A program made the position numbers and the translations under genes. The notes under the pieces are model-generated. The model was given only the letters and a program-made list of their open reading frames with translations. It did not search any database and was not told where the DNA came from. This document shows positions 8,794 through 19,092 of a stretch of 64,000 nt of DNA, piece after piece (the stretch's first letter is position 1; each line of letters starts with the position of its first letter). Origin of the DNA: Nocardioides sp. NBC_00368 (lineage in GTDB: Bacteria > Actinomycetota > Actinomycetes > Propionibacteriales > Nocardioidaceae); contig NZ_CP107970.1 of assembly GCF_036090055.1 (NCBI RefSeq), positions 5,167,001 through 5,231,000 on the forward strand, given 5' to 3'.

Positions 8794-9782
8794 CGCAGGC
8801 TCCTTCGCTGGACGGCCCGGGTGACCAGGAAGTTGACCAGGGCGATCCCCACGATGATGAGGAACAGCACCCAGGCGGCGGCGGCCGCACGCGGATACGG
8901 GTTGGTCGTGGTCTGGGCGGTGTTGAAGACGTACATCGTCAGGGTCGTGTACTGGAAGTCGGAGCCGCCCTGGAAGCGCAGGTTGGTGTCGAAGATCCGG
9001 GGCTCGGTGAAGATCTGCAGGCCGCCGATGGTCGAGGTGACGATGACGAAGATCATCGTCGGCCGGATCGAGGGCAGCGTGACGTTGAAGAACTGCTTCA
9101 CCTTGGAGGCGCCGTCGATCTCGGCCGCCTCGTAGAGGTCCCGCGGGATCGCCTGCATGGCGGCGAGGATGATCAGCGCGTTGTAGCCCGTCCAGCGCCA
9201 GTTGACCATGGTCGCGATCGCGGTCCAGCTCGCGAACCGGTCGGCATGCCACGGCACCTTCGGGAACCCGAAGCCGTCGAGCGTCTGGTTGATCAGGCCC
9301 GTGCCGTCGGCGAAGATCGCGCCGAAGATCATCGCGGACGCCGCAGGAGCGACCACGAAGGGCAGCAGGATGCTCATCCGCCACAGGGTGCGGCCCCGGA
9401 GCCGGGTGTCGAGCAGAGCGGCGAGGATGGTCGCCACGATGATCTGGGGCACCGAGGAGAGCAGAAACATCCCGATGGTGTTCCAGAAGGCCTTCCGGAA
9501 GACCGAGTCACCGAGGACGTGGGCGTAGTTGTCCCAACCGACCCACGGACCGATCTCGGAGCCGTAGGCGGGCCAGGAGAAGAAGGACAGGTAGCCGGTG
9601 TAGAGCATCGGGTAGAGCCCGATGAGGATGAACACCAGGAAGAACGGCGCGACGTACAGGTAGGGCGAGAACTTGAAGTCCCACCGGGAGAGCCGGTTAC
9701 GCCACGCCTGGCGGCGGGGTGCTGCCCCGGTCGAGGGCGCCGTGGTGGCGTTCTCGACCGGGGCAGAGGTGGTGGTCGGCAT
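8790..9782 (-). CDS. ABC sugar transporter permease (MalF/CebF type)
   Basis: A 330-residue permease with a 30-40-residue Ala/Thr/Pro-rich cytoplasmic N-terminus, then SPYLYVAPFFLVFILIGLYP as the first membrane helix, and the EAA loop EAAEIDGASKVKQFF. It forms the heterodimeric channel with the downstream permease and receives substrate from the lipoprotein encoded 3 bp upstream. The tight operon with a GH1 glucosidase supports beta-glucoside uptake. Confidence 0.92.
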   Translation of the reverse strand: MPTTTSAPVENATTAPSTGAAPRRQAWRNRLSRWDFKFSPYLYVAPFFLVFILIGLYPMLYTGYLSFFSWPAYGSEIGPWVGWDNYAHVLGDSVFRKAFWNTIGMFLLSSVPQIIVATILAALLDTRLRGRTLWRMSILLPFVVAPAASAMIFGAIFADGTGLINQTLDGFGFPKVPWHADRFASWTAIATMVNWRWTGYNALIILAAMQAIPRDLYEAAEIDGASKVKQFFNVTLPSIRPTMIFVIVTSTIGGLQIFTEPRIFDTNLRFQGGSDFQYTTLTMYVFNTAQTTTNPYPRAAAAAWVLFLIIVGIALVNFLVTRAVQRRSLR

Positions 9783-9785
9783 GGA

Positions 9786-11087
9786 TCAGGACATTCCTTC
9801 GACGCCCTCGACGAAGGTCGCCCACGACTTGTCGGGGTCGGTGCCCTCGTCTACACGCCGGATCGCCTGCTGGAAGAGGCCCAGGATGTCGGAGTACTTG
9901 TCACCCTTGAACGGGACACCCGCCGGCACGGCCTTCGCCCGGTTGGCCAGGATCTGCGAGGTGGGGGCGTCGTTGAAGTAGGGATCCGTGGCGTTCTCGG
10001 CGGCCAGGGTCTCCTGCGCCTCCAGGTTCGCCGGGAAGTTGCCGGCCACCTTGGAAGCGGCCACCTCGGACTCGGCGTTGGTCAGGTAGTTCGCGAACTC
10101 CTTGGCCTCCTCCTGGTGCTCCGACTGCGCCGGGACGGCGAGGTAGGAGCCGCCCCAGTTGCCGCCGCCGCCCGGGAAGGCGTCGACGATGTCCCAGCCC
10201 TTCACGTCAGGTGCGGAGTCCTTGATGTTGGCGAACATCCAGCCCGGGCACGGGATGGTGGCGAAGCCGTCGTTGGTGAAGTTGGCCATCCAGTCCTCGC
10301 CCCACTGCTCGACCTTGGTCGAGAGGGTGGGGGCGTACTGCGAGACCGTGTCGTAGACGTTCCGGAGCTCCGGGTTGTCGACGTCGATCTTCTGGTCCTT
10401 GGTCTGGAAGGGGAACTCGACCTGGTTGAGCATCGCCTGGGCGATCGCGCCGCTGGAGTCGTACCAAGCCGTGTTCGGCACCTTCTTCTTGAACTGCTCG
10501 CCGGTGGCGAAGTAGGTGTCCCAGTCCTTGAAGAGGGCCTTCACGGACTCGCGGTCGGACGGGAGACCGGCCTTCTCGAAGAGGTCGGCGCGGTAGCAGA
10601 AGGCCTCGGGGCCGGCGTCGGTCGGGTAGCCGATCTGCTTGCCGTCGGCGGTCTGACCCTCGAGGTACTTCGACTCCATCCAGCGGCTGTCGAGCTCCTT
10701 GTCGGTGAGGTCGACGAACTGCTCGGAGGCGCCCTCGGCGACGAGCGCGGGCATCATGTCGCCCTCGACGGCGACGATGTCGGTGAGGCCCTCGCCGGAC
10801 TGCAGGCCGGTGGTGAGACTCTGCTTCCAGGTGTCCCACTCGGCGACCACGGTCTGCTTGACCTTGAAGGGGCGCTCAGGGTCGGCGTTCCACTGCTCGA
10901 TGAGGTCGCCGTAGCCGAATTCGCTGAACGTCGTGATGGTCAGGGTGTCGTCCTTGCCGAGTGCGGCCTGCTCGTCATCGCCACCGTCACCGCCGCAGGC
11001 GGCCAGGCCGGCGACGAGGGAGGCGACCGCGCACGCGGCGAGGGCGGTCCGTGGCGCTCGGCGCCATGACTTGGAGATCTTGGACAC
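9786..11087 (-). CDS. Sugar ABC transporter substrate-binding lipoprotein (CebE-like)
   Basis: A 433-residue extracellular solute-binding protein of family 1. The GTG at 11087 has AGGAG 7 bases upstream; the first 35 or so residues form a lipoprotein signal ending in the lipobox LAAC followed by GGDGGDDE, so the mature protein is anchored to the outer face of the membrane. An in-frame ATG at 11165 lies in the promoter/operator region and would spoil the signal peptide, so it is rejected. First gene of the transporter operon; expression should follow the LacI and Crp/GlxR sites just upstream. Confidence 0.92.
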   Translation of the reverse strand: MSKISKSWRRAPRTALAACAVASLVAGLAACGGDGGDDEQAALGKDDTLTITTFSEFGYGDLIEQWNADPERPFKVKQTVVAEWDTWKQSLTTGLQSGEGLTDIVAVEGDMMPALVAEGASEQFVDLTDKELDSRWMESKYLEGQTADGKQIGYPTDAGPEAFCYRADLFEKAGLPSDRESVKALFKDWDTYFATGEQFKKKVPNTAWYDSSGAIAQAMLNQVEFPFQTKDQKIDVDNPELRNVYDTVSQYAPTLSTKVEQWGEDWMANFTNDGFATIPCPGWMFANIKDSAPDVKGWDIVDAFPGGGGNWGGSYLAVPAQSEHQEEAKEFANYLTNAESEVAASKVAGNFPANLEAQETLAAENATDPYFNDAPTSQILANRAKAVPAGVPFKGDKYSDILGLFQQAIRRVDEGTDPDKSWATFVEGVEGMS

Positions 11088-11114
11088 GGGGGTGCTCCTG
11101 CACGTCTGTGTGGG

Positions 11115-11222
11115 GAGTGAGAGCGCTTCCACTCTCGGGACTAGGGAGAGTGTGAGTGTGCTCACAACTCCCTGTCAAGAGGCGCGTGAGTAACGATTTT
11201 GTTGTGGTGGGAGCGCTTCCAC
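11115..11222 (-). promoter_or_regulatory. Promoter of the beta-glucoside operon with two LacI/CebR operators and a Crp/GlxR box
   Basis: On the minus strand a -35 TTGACA (11178-11173) is followed after 17 bp by TCACAC (11155-11150). A perfect Crp/GlxR consensus, TGTGA-N6-TCACA, occupies 11151-11166 and so overlaps the -10 and spacer. Two AGCGCT-centred dyads flank the promoter: 11115-11134 (outer arms GAGTG/CACTC) downstream, and 11207-11222 (GTGGGAGCGCTTCCAC), one base from the CebR consensus as I recall it, upstream. Their centres are exactly 90 bp apart, allowing looping. Confidence 0.78.
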
Positions 11223-11223
11223 T

Positions 11224-12060
11224 TTATTGGTGAGAAATCACCGTCAGCAGGCGTGCCGTCTCCGTCGCCATGGCGTCTCGCCCGGCACCGAGGTAGCGCC
11301 GCTGGTCGACCAGGGCGGGGTCGGCGCCGAGGGTCTCCCGCACCGCGGCCGTGAAGGCCTTGTTGAGCTGGGTCGCGACGTTGATCTTCGTCATCCCGGC
11401 CGCGATGGCGGCCCGGAGCCCGTCGTCGCTGACCCCGGAGGAGCCGTGCAGGACCAGCGGTACGTCGACCGCGCGCCGGATCGCCGAGATCAGCGCCTCG
11501 TCGAGCGCCGCGTCGCGGGTGGTCATCTTGTGGCTCGAGCCGACCGCGACGGCGAGTGCGTCGACGCCCGTGTCGGCGACGTACGCGGCCGCCTCGTCGG
11601 GATCGGTGCGTACGCCGGGGGCGTGGACGCCGTTCTTGCCGCCGACCTCGCCCAGCTCGGCCTCGACGTGGGCGCCACGGTCGTGGCATCGGCGCACGAC
11701 GGCGGTGGTGCGGGTGAGGTTCTCCTCGTAGGAGAGCTGGGAGGCGTCGTACATCACCGACGAGAAGCCGAGGTCGACCGCGATCCCGACCAGGCGCTCA
11801 TCGGTCGCATGGTCCAGGTGGAGCGAGATCGGCATCGTCGAGCCGGAGGCGACGGCGATCGCGGCGTGGGCCAGCGGTGCCAGGCTGCCGTGGTAGCGCA
11901 CCGCGTTCTCGCTGATCTGCACGATCACCGGCCGGTTCGCGGTCTCCGCCCCGGCCGCGATGGCCTCGACGGTCTCCAGGTTGATCGCGTTGAAGGCGGC
12001 GACACCGCGACCTTCCGCATAGGCCGTGCTGACGAGCGAGGCAGTGGTGGCGAGGGTCAT
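11224..12060 (-). CDS. Class II fructose/tagatose-bisphosphate aldolase family protein
   Basis: This 278-residue Zn-dependent aldolase has the class II landmarks: LHLDHATD (zinc His), VEAELGEVGG, AVGSSHKM (zinc His) and LHGSSGVSD with TKINVATQLN. It is closer to the KbaY/GatY/FbaA short type than to the long type. ATG 12060 is used because AGGAC lies 6 bases upstream; a TTG five codons earlier is less likely. It is codirectional with the sugar operon, whose upstream operator begins right after its stop codon, but it probably has its own promoter. Substrate (fructose- or tagatose-1,6-bisphosphate) is not decidable by eye. Confidence 0.85.
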   Translation of the reverse strand: MTLATTASLVSTAYAEGRGVAAFNAINLETVEAIAAGAETANRPVIVQISENAVRYHGSLAPLAHAAIAVASGSTMPISLHLDHATDERLVGIAVDLGFSSVMYDASQLSYEENLTRTTAVVRRCHDRGAHVEAELGEVGGKNGVHAPGVRTDPDEAAAYVADTGVDALAVAVGSSHKMTTRDAALDEALISAIRRAVDVPLVLHGSSGVSDDGLRAAIAAGMTKINVATQLNKAFTAAVRETLGADPALVDQRRYLGAGRDAMATETARLLTVISHQ

Positions 12061-12170
12061 GGGCGTCCTGTCCAAGGTGCGAGGCGCGGGCTCTGCTCGG
12101 TGAACACCCTGCCCCGAAACGGTTGGCTCGGATGGTGTAGGCGAGGACTACGGGTGGTGTGGATGCGCAG

Positions 12171-12203
12171 CGGCCGCCGACTCCCATGGAGAGTCGGCGG
12201 CCG
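12171..12203 (-). terminator. Strong hairpin downstream of typA
   Basis: A perfect 13-bp inverted repeat (arms 12171-12183 and 12191-12203, 7-base loop CCATGGA) lies about 120 bp downstream of the typA stop and upstream of the aldolase start. There is no T-tract, as is usual for actinobacterial terminators. A second smaller hairpin, CCTGACC-TTC-GGTCAGG, lies nearby at 12253-12269. Confidence 0.6.
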
Positions 12204-12324
12204 GCGTACGGACCTTCTACTTGTTGGCCTTGCGCGCTCGGCTCGCGATCGTCCTGACCTTCGGTCAGGGATCGCTTCGCCTCCCGCGACAAGTCCAATC
12301 AAGCAGGCTCCGCTGGTGCTCCGC

Positions 12325-14214
<1,890 letters not shown>

Positions 14215-14300
14215 GTGCGAAGCGGCTCGATTTCTGGCGCGGGACGGGACGTCTGATCTTATCCGCCGCGACGTCCTTGACCCGCATCCGGAGATGACGG

Positions 14301-15617
14301 TTGGCTGAACCCATGACCTCTCGGAATCACGTCTGCCACATCGTGCCTCCCTACCTGATGCAGCGGCTCGATCCCGGTCGTCTCGACCAGGACAACGGTT
14401 TCCGAGCCGCTCGGGCCGAGCACCTGACCAGGGTCCTCGCCGAGCTCCCCGCCCCGGAGGCGGGCAGCCCCGCCGCCGAGGCAGGCGACTGGACCGTCTA
14501 CTCCGCCGGCAACGGCACCGACCTGCCCGGCGAGAAGGTGCGGGCCGCGGGAGAGCCGGAGTCGGGCGACGAGAGCGTCGACGAGGCCGCGGCCGGCATC
14601 ACCGGCTCGCTGGCGCTCTTCGAGGAGGTCTACGGCCGCGACTCCTACGACGGACAGGGCATCGAGGTCGTGATGACCGTCCACTACGACCGGGACTACG
14701 CCAACGCCTTCTGGGACGGCACCCAGCTGGTCTTCGGCGACGGTGACGGCAAGGTCTTCCAGCGTTTCACCAAGGCCGTCGACGTGATCGGTCACGAGCT
14801 CTCCCACGCGGTGACCGAGCACACCGCGGGTCTCGTCTACCAGGGGCAACCCGGTGCGCTCAACGAGTCGATGTCGGACGTGTTCGGCTCCTGCCTCAAG
14901 CAGCGTCTCCTCGGTCAGAGCGCCGACGAGGCCGACTGGATCATCGGCGAGGGCCTCTTCACCGAGTCGGTCCAGGGCGTCGGGCTGCGGAACATGCTCG
15001 AGCCCGGGACGGCCTACGACGACCCCGAGCTGGGCAAGGACCCGCAGCCGGCCCACATGGACGACATCTACGACGGCACCGACGACAACGGCGGCGTCCA
15101 CATCAACTCCGGCATCCCCAACCGCGCCTTCGCCCTCGCCGCCAAGGCGATCGGCGGCAACTCGTGGGACGGCGCCGGCAAGGTCTGGTACGCCGCGCTC
15201 ACCAACGGCGCCGTCACCACCGACACCGACTTCGCCGGGTTCGCGGCGGCCACCGTCGCCGAGGCCGGCGACCACGCCGACGCGGTGACCACGGCCTGGG
15301 CAGAGGTCGGAGTCACCCCGGCGCCCGGCACGTCCGCGCCCGCGCCCGCGCCCGACGGTGAGGCGCCGACCGTGGTGAAGCTACGCCGCAGCGGCGGTTT
15401 CATCGGACGTACGCAGGAGGGGGTCACCGAGATCGCGCCCGGCGACGCCCAGGCGGCCACGCTGCGTGACCTGTTGGCCAACGCCGGCCCGTCGAAGCCG
15501 AAGGGCGCGGACCGCTACATCTACGAGTTCGAGGTGGACGGCCGGCGTACGGTCGTGCACGAGGGAGACATGACTCCCGAGCTGCGCGAGCTCGCCAACC
15601 GGATGCTCGAGCAGTAG
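14301..15617 (+). CDS. Protealysin-like M4 metalloprotease with C-terminal emfourin-like inhibitor domain
   Basis: 438 residues and no signal peptide. Residues 11-25 (VCHIVPPYLMQRL) match the short protealysin-type propeptide. The thermolysin-type catalytic core follows: HELSH (165-169) zinc/catalytic motif, GALNESMSD (third ligand E189) and GGVHINSGIPNRAF (H267). After an Ala/Pro-rich linker (338-353), residues 357-438 (VVKLRRSGGFIGR onward) look like emfourin, the small inhibitor usually encoded next to protealysin genes. So protease and putative inhibitor are on one chain. The TTG at 14301 has GGAG 7 bases upstream; ATG 14313 is the alternative start. Confidence 0.88.
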   Translation: MAEPMTSRNHVCHIVPPYLMQRLDPGRLDQDNGFRAARAEHLTRVLAELPAPEAGSPAAEAGDWTVYSAGNGTDLPGEKVRAAGEPESGDESVDEAAAGITGSLALFEEVYGRDSYDGQGIEVVMTVHYDRDYANAFWDGTQLVFGDGDGKVFQRFTKAVDVIGHELSHAVTEHTAGLVYQGQPGALNESMSDVFGSCLKQRLLGQSADEADWIIGEGLFTESVQGVGLRNMLEPGTAYDDPELGKDPQPAHMDDIYDGTDDNGGVHINSGIPNRAFALAAKAIGGNSWDGAGKVWYAALTNGAVTTDTDFAGFAAATVAEAGDHADAVTTAWAEVGVTPAPGTSAPAPAPDGEAPTVVKLRRSGGFIGRTQEGVTEIAPGDAQAATLRDLLANAGPSKPKGADRYIYEFEVDGRRTVVHEGDMTPELRELANRMLEQ

Positions 15618-15627
15618 ACCGGAGGAA

Positions 15628-16320
15628 CTACTCGCCGAGGGCCTGGTTGAGGGCCGCCTCGACGTGCACGGTGATGGCGTCGAGGATCGGTACGTCGACA
15701 TCGCTGGGCCGCACCAGGAGACTGAGCTCGGAGGCACCGAGGATGACGCCGTCCGACCCGGCGTCCCACAGCTCGTGGACGACCTCCAGGACCCGCTTGC
15801 GCGACCCGGACACCACGTTCCGGTGGACGAGCTCCTCGTAGATGATCGAGTCGAGCATCTCCACGTGGAGGGTGTCGGGCAGGTTCACGTCGACGCCGTG
15901 GTCGGAGATCCGCTGCGCAAAGAAGTCGTTCTCCACGGTGTAGCGGGTGGCGAGGAAGCCGGCCTTGGTGATGCCGAGCTCCTTGGCCTTGGCGGCGAGG
16001 ACGTCGGCCAGGTGCAGCACCGGTACGTCGACGGCGGCCGCCACCTCGTCGTAGACCTTGTGGAAGGTGGTGGTGCACAGCAGGATGAAGTCGGCACCAC
16101 CGGCCACGACGCTGCGCGCAGCGGCGACGAGGATGTCGGCGACCTGGTCCCAGGCCTCCTTCTCCTGCAGCGCCGTCAGCTCGGCCAGGTCGACAGAGGC
16201 CAGCACGATCTTGGCGGAGTGAAGACCGCCGAGCCGCTCCTGGACACCCTTGTTGAGTCCCTCGTAGTACGCGGCTGTGCTTTCCCAGCTCATGCCGCCG
16301 ATGAGTCCGATCGTCTGCAC
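15628..16320 (-). CDS. Aspartate/glutamate racemase family protein lacking the second catalytic cysteine
   Basis: A 230-residue protein with the RacX/YgeA-type fold (TIGLIGGMSWESTAAYY start). The first catalytic motif is present (LLCTTTFHK, C82), but the second, normally GCTE, reads ILGASELSLL, with Ala at 196 in place of Cys. Two-base racemisation needs both cysteines, so this protein may be inactive as a racemase or perform a one-base reaction. The GTG start at 16320 has a weak ribosome site. It converges on the M4 protease gene with 10 bp between them. Confidence 0.8.
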   Translation of the reverse strand: MQTIGLIGGMSWESTAAYYEGLNKGVQERLGGLHSAKIVLASVDLAELTALQEKEAWDQVADILVAAARSVVAGGADFILLCTTTFHKVYDEVAAAVDVPVLHLADVLAAKAKELGITKAGFLATRYTVENDFFAQRISDHGVDVNLPDTLHVEMLDSIIYEELVHRNVVSGSRKRVLEVVHELWDAGSDGVILGASELSLLVRPSDVDVPILDAITVHVEAALNQALGE

Positions 16321-16368
16321 TGTTCGAGTGTGACACCGTCGGCTGCCGCGTACTGAATCCTCGGCACC

Positions 16369-16398
16369 CCTCTGACCCGGTCCAGACCAGGTCAGAGG
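16369..16398 (-). terminator. Hairpin downstream of the SDR gene
   Basis: A 9-bp inverted repeat, CCTCTGACC (16369-16377) with GGTCAGAGG (16390-16398), has an inner GGTC/GACC extension. It lies 18 bp after the SDR stop codon and before the racemase-like gene start, so it likely terminates SDR transcription. Confidence 0.6.
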
Positions 16399-16416
16399 CC
16401 GGATCGGAGGTCGGGC

Positions 16417-17175
16417 TCAGCTCTCGCGGTGCACCTTGTGCGGGGCAGCCTGGGCGCGGGGCTTGATGACCAGTTCGTCGATGTTGACGTGAGCCGGGCG
16501 GGTGGCCATCCAGACGATCGCGTCGGCGATGTCCTCGGCCACCAGCGGATCCGCGACGCCCCGGTAGACGGCGTCGGCCGCGGCCTGGTCGCCCCCGAGA
16601 CGTACGAGCGAGAACTCCTCGGTCTGGACCATGCCCGGGGCGATCTCCATGATCCGCACCGGCTTGTCGACGATCTCCAGGCGCAGCGCCTCGGTGACCG
16701 CGCGGGTGCCGAACTTGGCCGCGTTGTAGCCCGCGCCGCCCTCGTACGCGCGCCGGCCGGCGATCGAGCCGACGTTGATGACCGCGCCGGCTCCGGACGC
16801 GATCAGGGCCGGGAGCAGTGCCTTGGTCACCCGGGTCAGGCCGATCACGTTGACCTCGAACATCGCCTGCCACTTGGTCAGATCGGCCTCGGCCACCTGG
16901 TCCACGCCGAAGGCGCCGCCGGCGTTGTTGACCAGCAGGTCGAGACGGTCGCCGACCGCTTCGGCCAGCGCGGCGACGGACTCGTCGGAGGTGACGTCGG
17001 TCGCCACCGCGGTGCCGCCGATCTCCGCGGCCAAGGCCTCGATCCGGTCGGTCCGGCGAGCGGCGAGGAAGACGTGGTAGCCCTCCTTCGCGAGCTGGCG
17101 GGCGGTGGCGGCGCCGATCCCGCTCGAGGCGCCGGTGACGACAGCGTTCTTGGAGACGGCGTTCTTGGAAGGCAC
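16417..17175 (-). CDS. Short-chain dehydrogenase/reductase
   Basis: A 252-residue classical SDR: the nucleotide-binding TGASSGIG near residue 14, DVTSDES, NNAGG, the catalytic Ser region and YNAAK. The sequence resembles YdfG-type NADP-dependent 3-hydroxy-acid/serine dehydrogenases, but the substrate cannot be read. The GTG at 17175 has GGAG 9 bases upstream; longer readings toward 17388 run into the divergent promoter region of mshA. A hairpin terminator follows. Confidence 0.85.
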   Translation of the reverse strand: MPSKNAVSKNAVVTGASSGIGAATARQLAKEGYHVFLAARRTDRIEALAAEIGGTAVATDVTSDESVAALAEAVGDRLDLLVNNAGGAFGVDQVAEADLTKWQAMFEVNVIGLTRVTKALLPALIASGAGAVINVGSIAGRRAYEGGAGYNAAKFGTRAVTEALRLEIVDKPVRIMEIAPGMVQTEEFSLVRLGGDQAAADAVYRGVADPLVAEDIADAIVWMATRPAHVNIDELVIKPRAQAAPHKVHRES

Positions 17176-17233
17176 GGATCCATTCTCCCGTCGGTCGCTC
17201 GACATCGGGCACCGGGTCCCACGATCGAAGATG

Positions 17234-17251
17234 ATTCCCGCCGCCGGGAAT
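17234..17251. promoter_or_regulatory. Inverted repeat in the divergent SDR/mshA promoter region
   Basis: ATTCCCG-CCGC-CGGGAAT is a perfect 7-bp dyad midway in the 136-bp gap between the divergent SDR and mshA genes. It may be an operator for either gene; no cognate regulator can be named. Confidence 0.35.
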
Positions 17252-17311
17252 GATGGCCGACTTCCGCGTGTTGAGAGACGAGACCACAGGCGTAGACACA
17301 AAGGGGCAGGG

Positions 17312-18568
17312 ATGATCCACCGCGTAGCGATGGTCAGTCTGCACACCTCTCCGCTCGACCAGCCGGGCACCGGCGACGCCGGTGGCATGAACGTCTACGT
17401 GCTCGAGCTCTCCCGGCGCCTGGCCACGCAGGGCATCGCCGTCGACATCTTCACGCGCGCGACCTCCTCGCGCCTGCCGCAGGTCGTGGAGGCGTACGAC
17501 GGGGTGGCGGTCCACCACGTCCACGCCGGTCCCTTCGAGGGGCTGGCCAAGGGAGACCTGCCCGGGCAGCTGTGCACGTTCGCGCGCGAGGTGCTGCGTG
17601 CCGAGGCGTCCAACCCACCGGGCTACTTCGACGCCGTGCACTCCCACTACTGGCTCTCCGGCCAGGTCGGGGCGCTCTCCCGCGACCGCTGGGGGGTGCC
17701 GCTCGTCCATTCGATGCACACCATGGCCAAGGTCAAGAACGAGGCGCTCGCCGAGGGCGACAGCCCCGAGCCGGAGGCCCGTGTGATCGGCGAGGAGCAG
17801 GTCGTCGACGCGGCCGACATGCTGATCGCCAACACCGACCTCGAGGCCAAGCAGCTGATCAACATGTACGACGCCGAGCCGGGCCGCGTCGCCGTCGTGC
17901 ATCCCGGGGTCGACCTGCGGGTCTTCCGTCCGCGGGGGCGGGCCGCCGCGCGGGCCGCGCTCGGGCTGCCGGCCCGGGCTCACGTGCTCCTCTTCGCCGG
18001 TCGCATCCAGCCGCTCAAGGCTCCCGACGTACTCCTGCGGGCGGCCGCCGTCATGCTCGCCCGCGACCCGTCGCTGCGCCGTTCGCTGGTGGTGCCGATC
18101 GTCGGGGGTCCCTCCGGCTCCGGGCTGGAGCACCCGACCGGGCTGGTCGATCTCGCTGCTGAGCTGGGGATATCCGACGTGGTCCGGTTCGTCCCGCCGG
18201 TGCGCCAGGACGAGCTCGCCCTCTGGTACTCCGCTGCCTCCGTCGTCGCCGTCCCCTCCTACAACGAGTCCTTCGGCCTGGTCGCCGTCGAGGCCCAGGC
18301 CTGCGGCACGCCCGTCGTCGCGGCCGCGGTCGGCGGCCTGACCACCGCGGTGCACCACGGCCGCAGCGGACTCCTGGTCGACGGGCACGACCCGGCCCAG
18401 TGGGCCGACGCCCTCACCAACGCCGTCGTGTCCCACTCGCGCTGGTCGGCGCTGGCCGACGGCGCCCGCGAACACGCCCAGGACTTCTCCTGGGATCTCA
18501 CCGCACGCAATACGCTCGAGGTCTACGAAGAGGCCAAGATGCTGATGCGTGAGGAGCTGACAGCGTGA
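17312..18568 (+). CDS. mshA: D-inositol-3-phosphate glycosyltransferase MshA
   Basis: A 418-residue GT4 glycosyltransferase that transfers GlcNAc from UDP-GlcNAc to 1-L-inositol-1-phosphate, the first step of mycothiol synthesis. Signatures: SLHTSPLDQPGTGDAGGMNV at the N-terminus, HSHYWLSG, FAGRIQPLKAPDVL and the nucleotide-sugar motif PSYNESFGLVAVEAQACGTP. ATG 17312 follows AAGGGGCAGGG. The stop overlaps the ybjN-type start by 4 bases, the usual actinobacterial mshA arrangement. Confidence 0.95.
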   Translation: MIHRVAMVSLHTSPLDQPGTGDAGGMNVYVLELSRRLATQGIAVDIFTRATSSRLPQVVEAYDGVAVHHVHAGPFEGLAKGDLPGQLCTFAREVLRAEASNPPGYFDAVHSHYWLSGQVGALSRDRWGVPLVHSMHTMAKVKNEALAEGDSPEPEARVIGEEQVVDAADMLIANTDLEAKQLINMYDAEPGRVAVVHPGVDLRVFRPRGRAAARAALGLPARAHVLLFAGRIQPLKAPDVLLRAAAVMLARDPSLRRSLVVPIVGGPSGSGLEHPTGLVDLAAELGISDVVRFVPPVRQDELALWYSAASVVAVPSYNESFGLVAVEAQACGTPVVAAAVGGLTTAVHHGRSGLLVDGHDPAQWADALTNAVVSHSRWSALADGAREHAQDFSWDLTARNTLEVYEEAKMLMREELTA

Positions 18569-19092
18569 GTGGTGCGCAGGATGAACGGGAAGATGTCGTA
18601 CGGGGCTGGCTGAAGTCGAACGACCTGACCTGGGACGAGACGGCGCTGCCGAGCGGGGACCTGGTCTTCTCGTTCTCGCTCCCGGGCGAGCGCAAGCTGC
18701 AGACTCCGGTCCGGCTCGACCTGGGCCAGCACGCGTTGGGCGTGCACGCCTTCGTCTGCCGCCGCCCCGACGAGAACTTCGAGACCGTCTACCGCTGGCT
18801 GCTCGAGCGCAACCTGCGGCTCTACGGGGTCGCCTTCGGGCTCGATCGGCTCGGCGACATCTACCTCGACGGCCGGCTGCCGCTGGCGATGGTCTCGAGC
18901 GCGGAGCTCGACCGGTTGCTCGGCTCGGTCCTGACGTACGCGGACGAGTCCTTCAACACCATCCTCGAGCTCGGCTTCGCCTCCTCGATCCGCAAGGAGT
19001 GGGAGTGGCGCAAGCTGCGCGGTGAGTCCACCGCCAACCTCGAGGCGTTCCGTGGCTGGCTCGAGGCTGGCGAGGACGAGGCGAAGGACTAG
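18565..19092 (+). CDS. YbjN domain-containing protein
   Basis: A 175-residue protein with a YbjN fold (secretion-chaperone-like), starting at a GTG that overlaps the mshA stop (GTGA). The coupling to mshA is commonly seen in actinomycetes, but no biochemical role is established. It is Trp/Leu-rich with no membrane segment. Its last 4 bases overlap the end of the convergent EamA gene. Confidence 0.82.
   Translation: MSGAQDEREDVVRGWLKSNDLTWDETALPSGDLVFSFSLPGERKLQTPVRLDLGQHALGVHAFVCRRPDENFETVYRWLLERNLRLYGVAFGLDRLGDIYLDGRLPLAMVSSAELDRLLGSVLTYADESFNTILELGFASSIRKEWEWRKLRGESTANLEAFRGWLEAGEDEAKD

Noticed and set aside
9786..11165. Upstream ATG at 11165 as start of the sugar-binding lipoprotein
   Set aside because: It would translate through the -10 region, Crp/GlxR box and operator, and would bury the lipoprotein signal; GTG 11087 has a proper AGGAG.
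15521..18475. A 984-codon minus-strand open frame across the racemase, SDR and mshA region
   Set aside because: It is antisense to mshA and out of frame with the racemase and SDR genes; low-complexity shadow with no motif.
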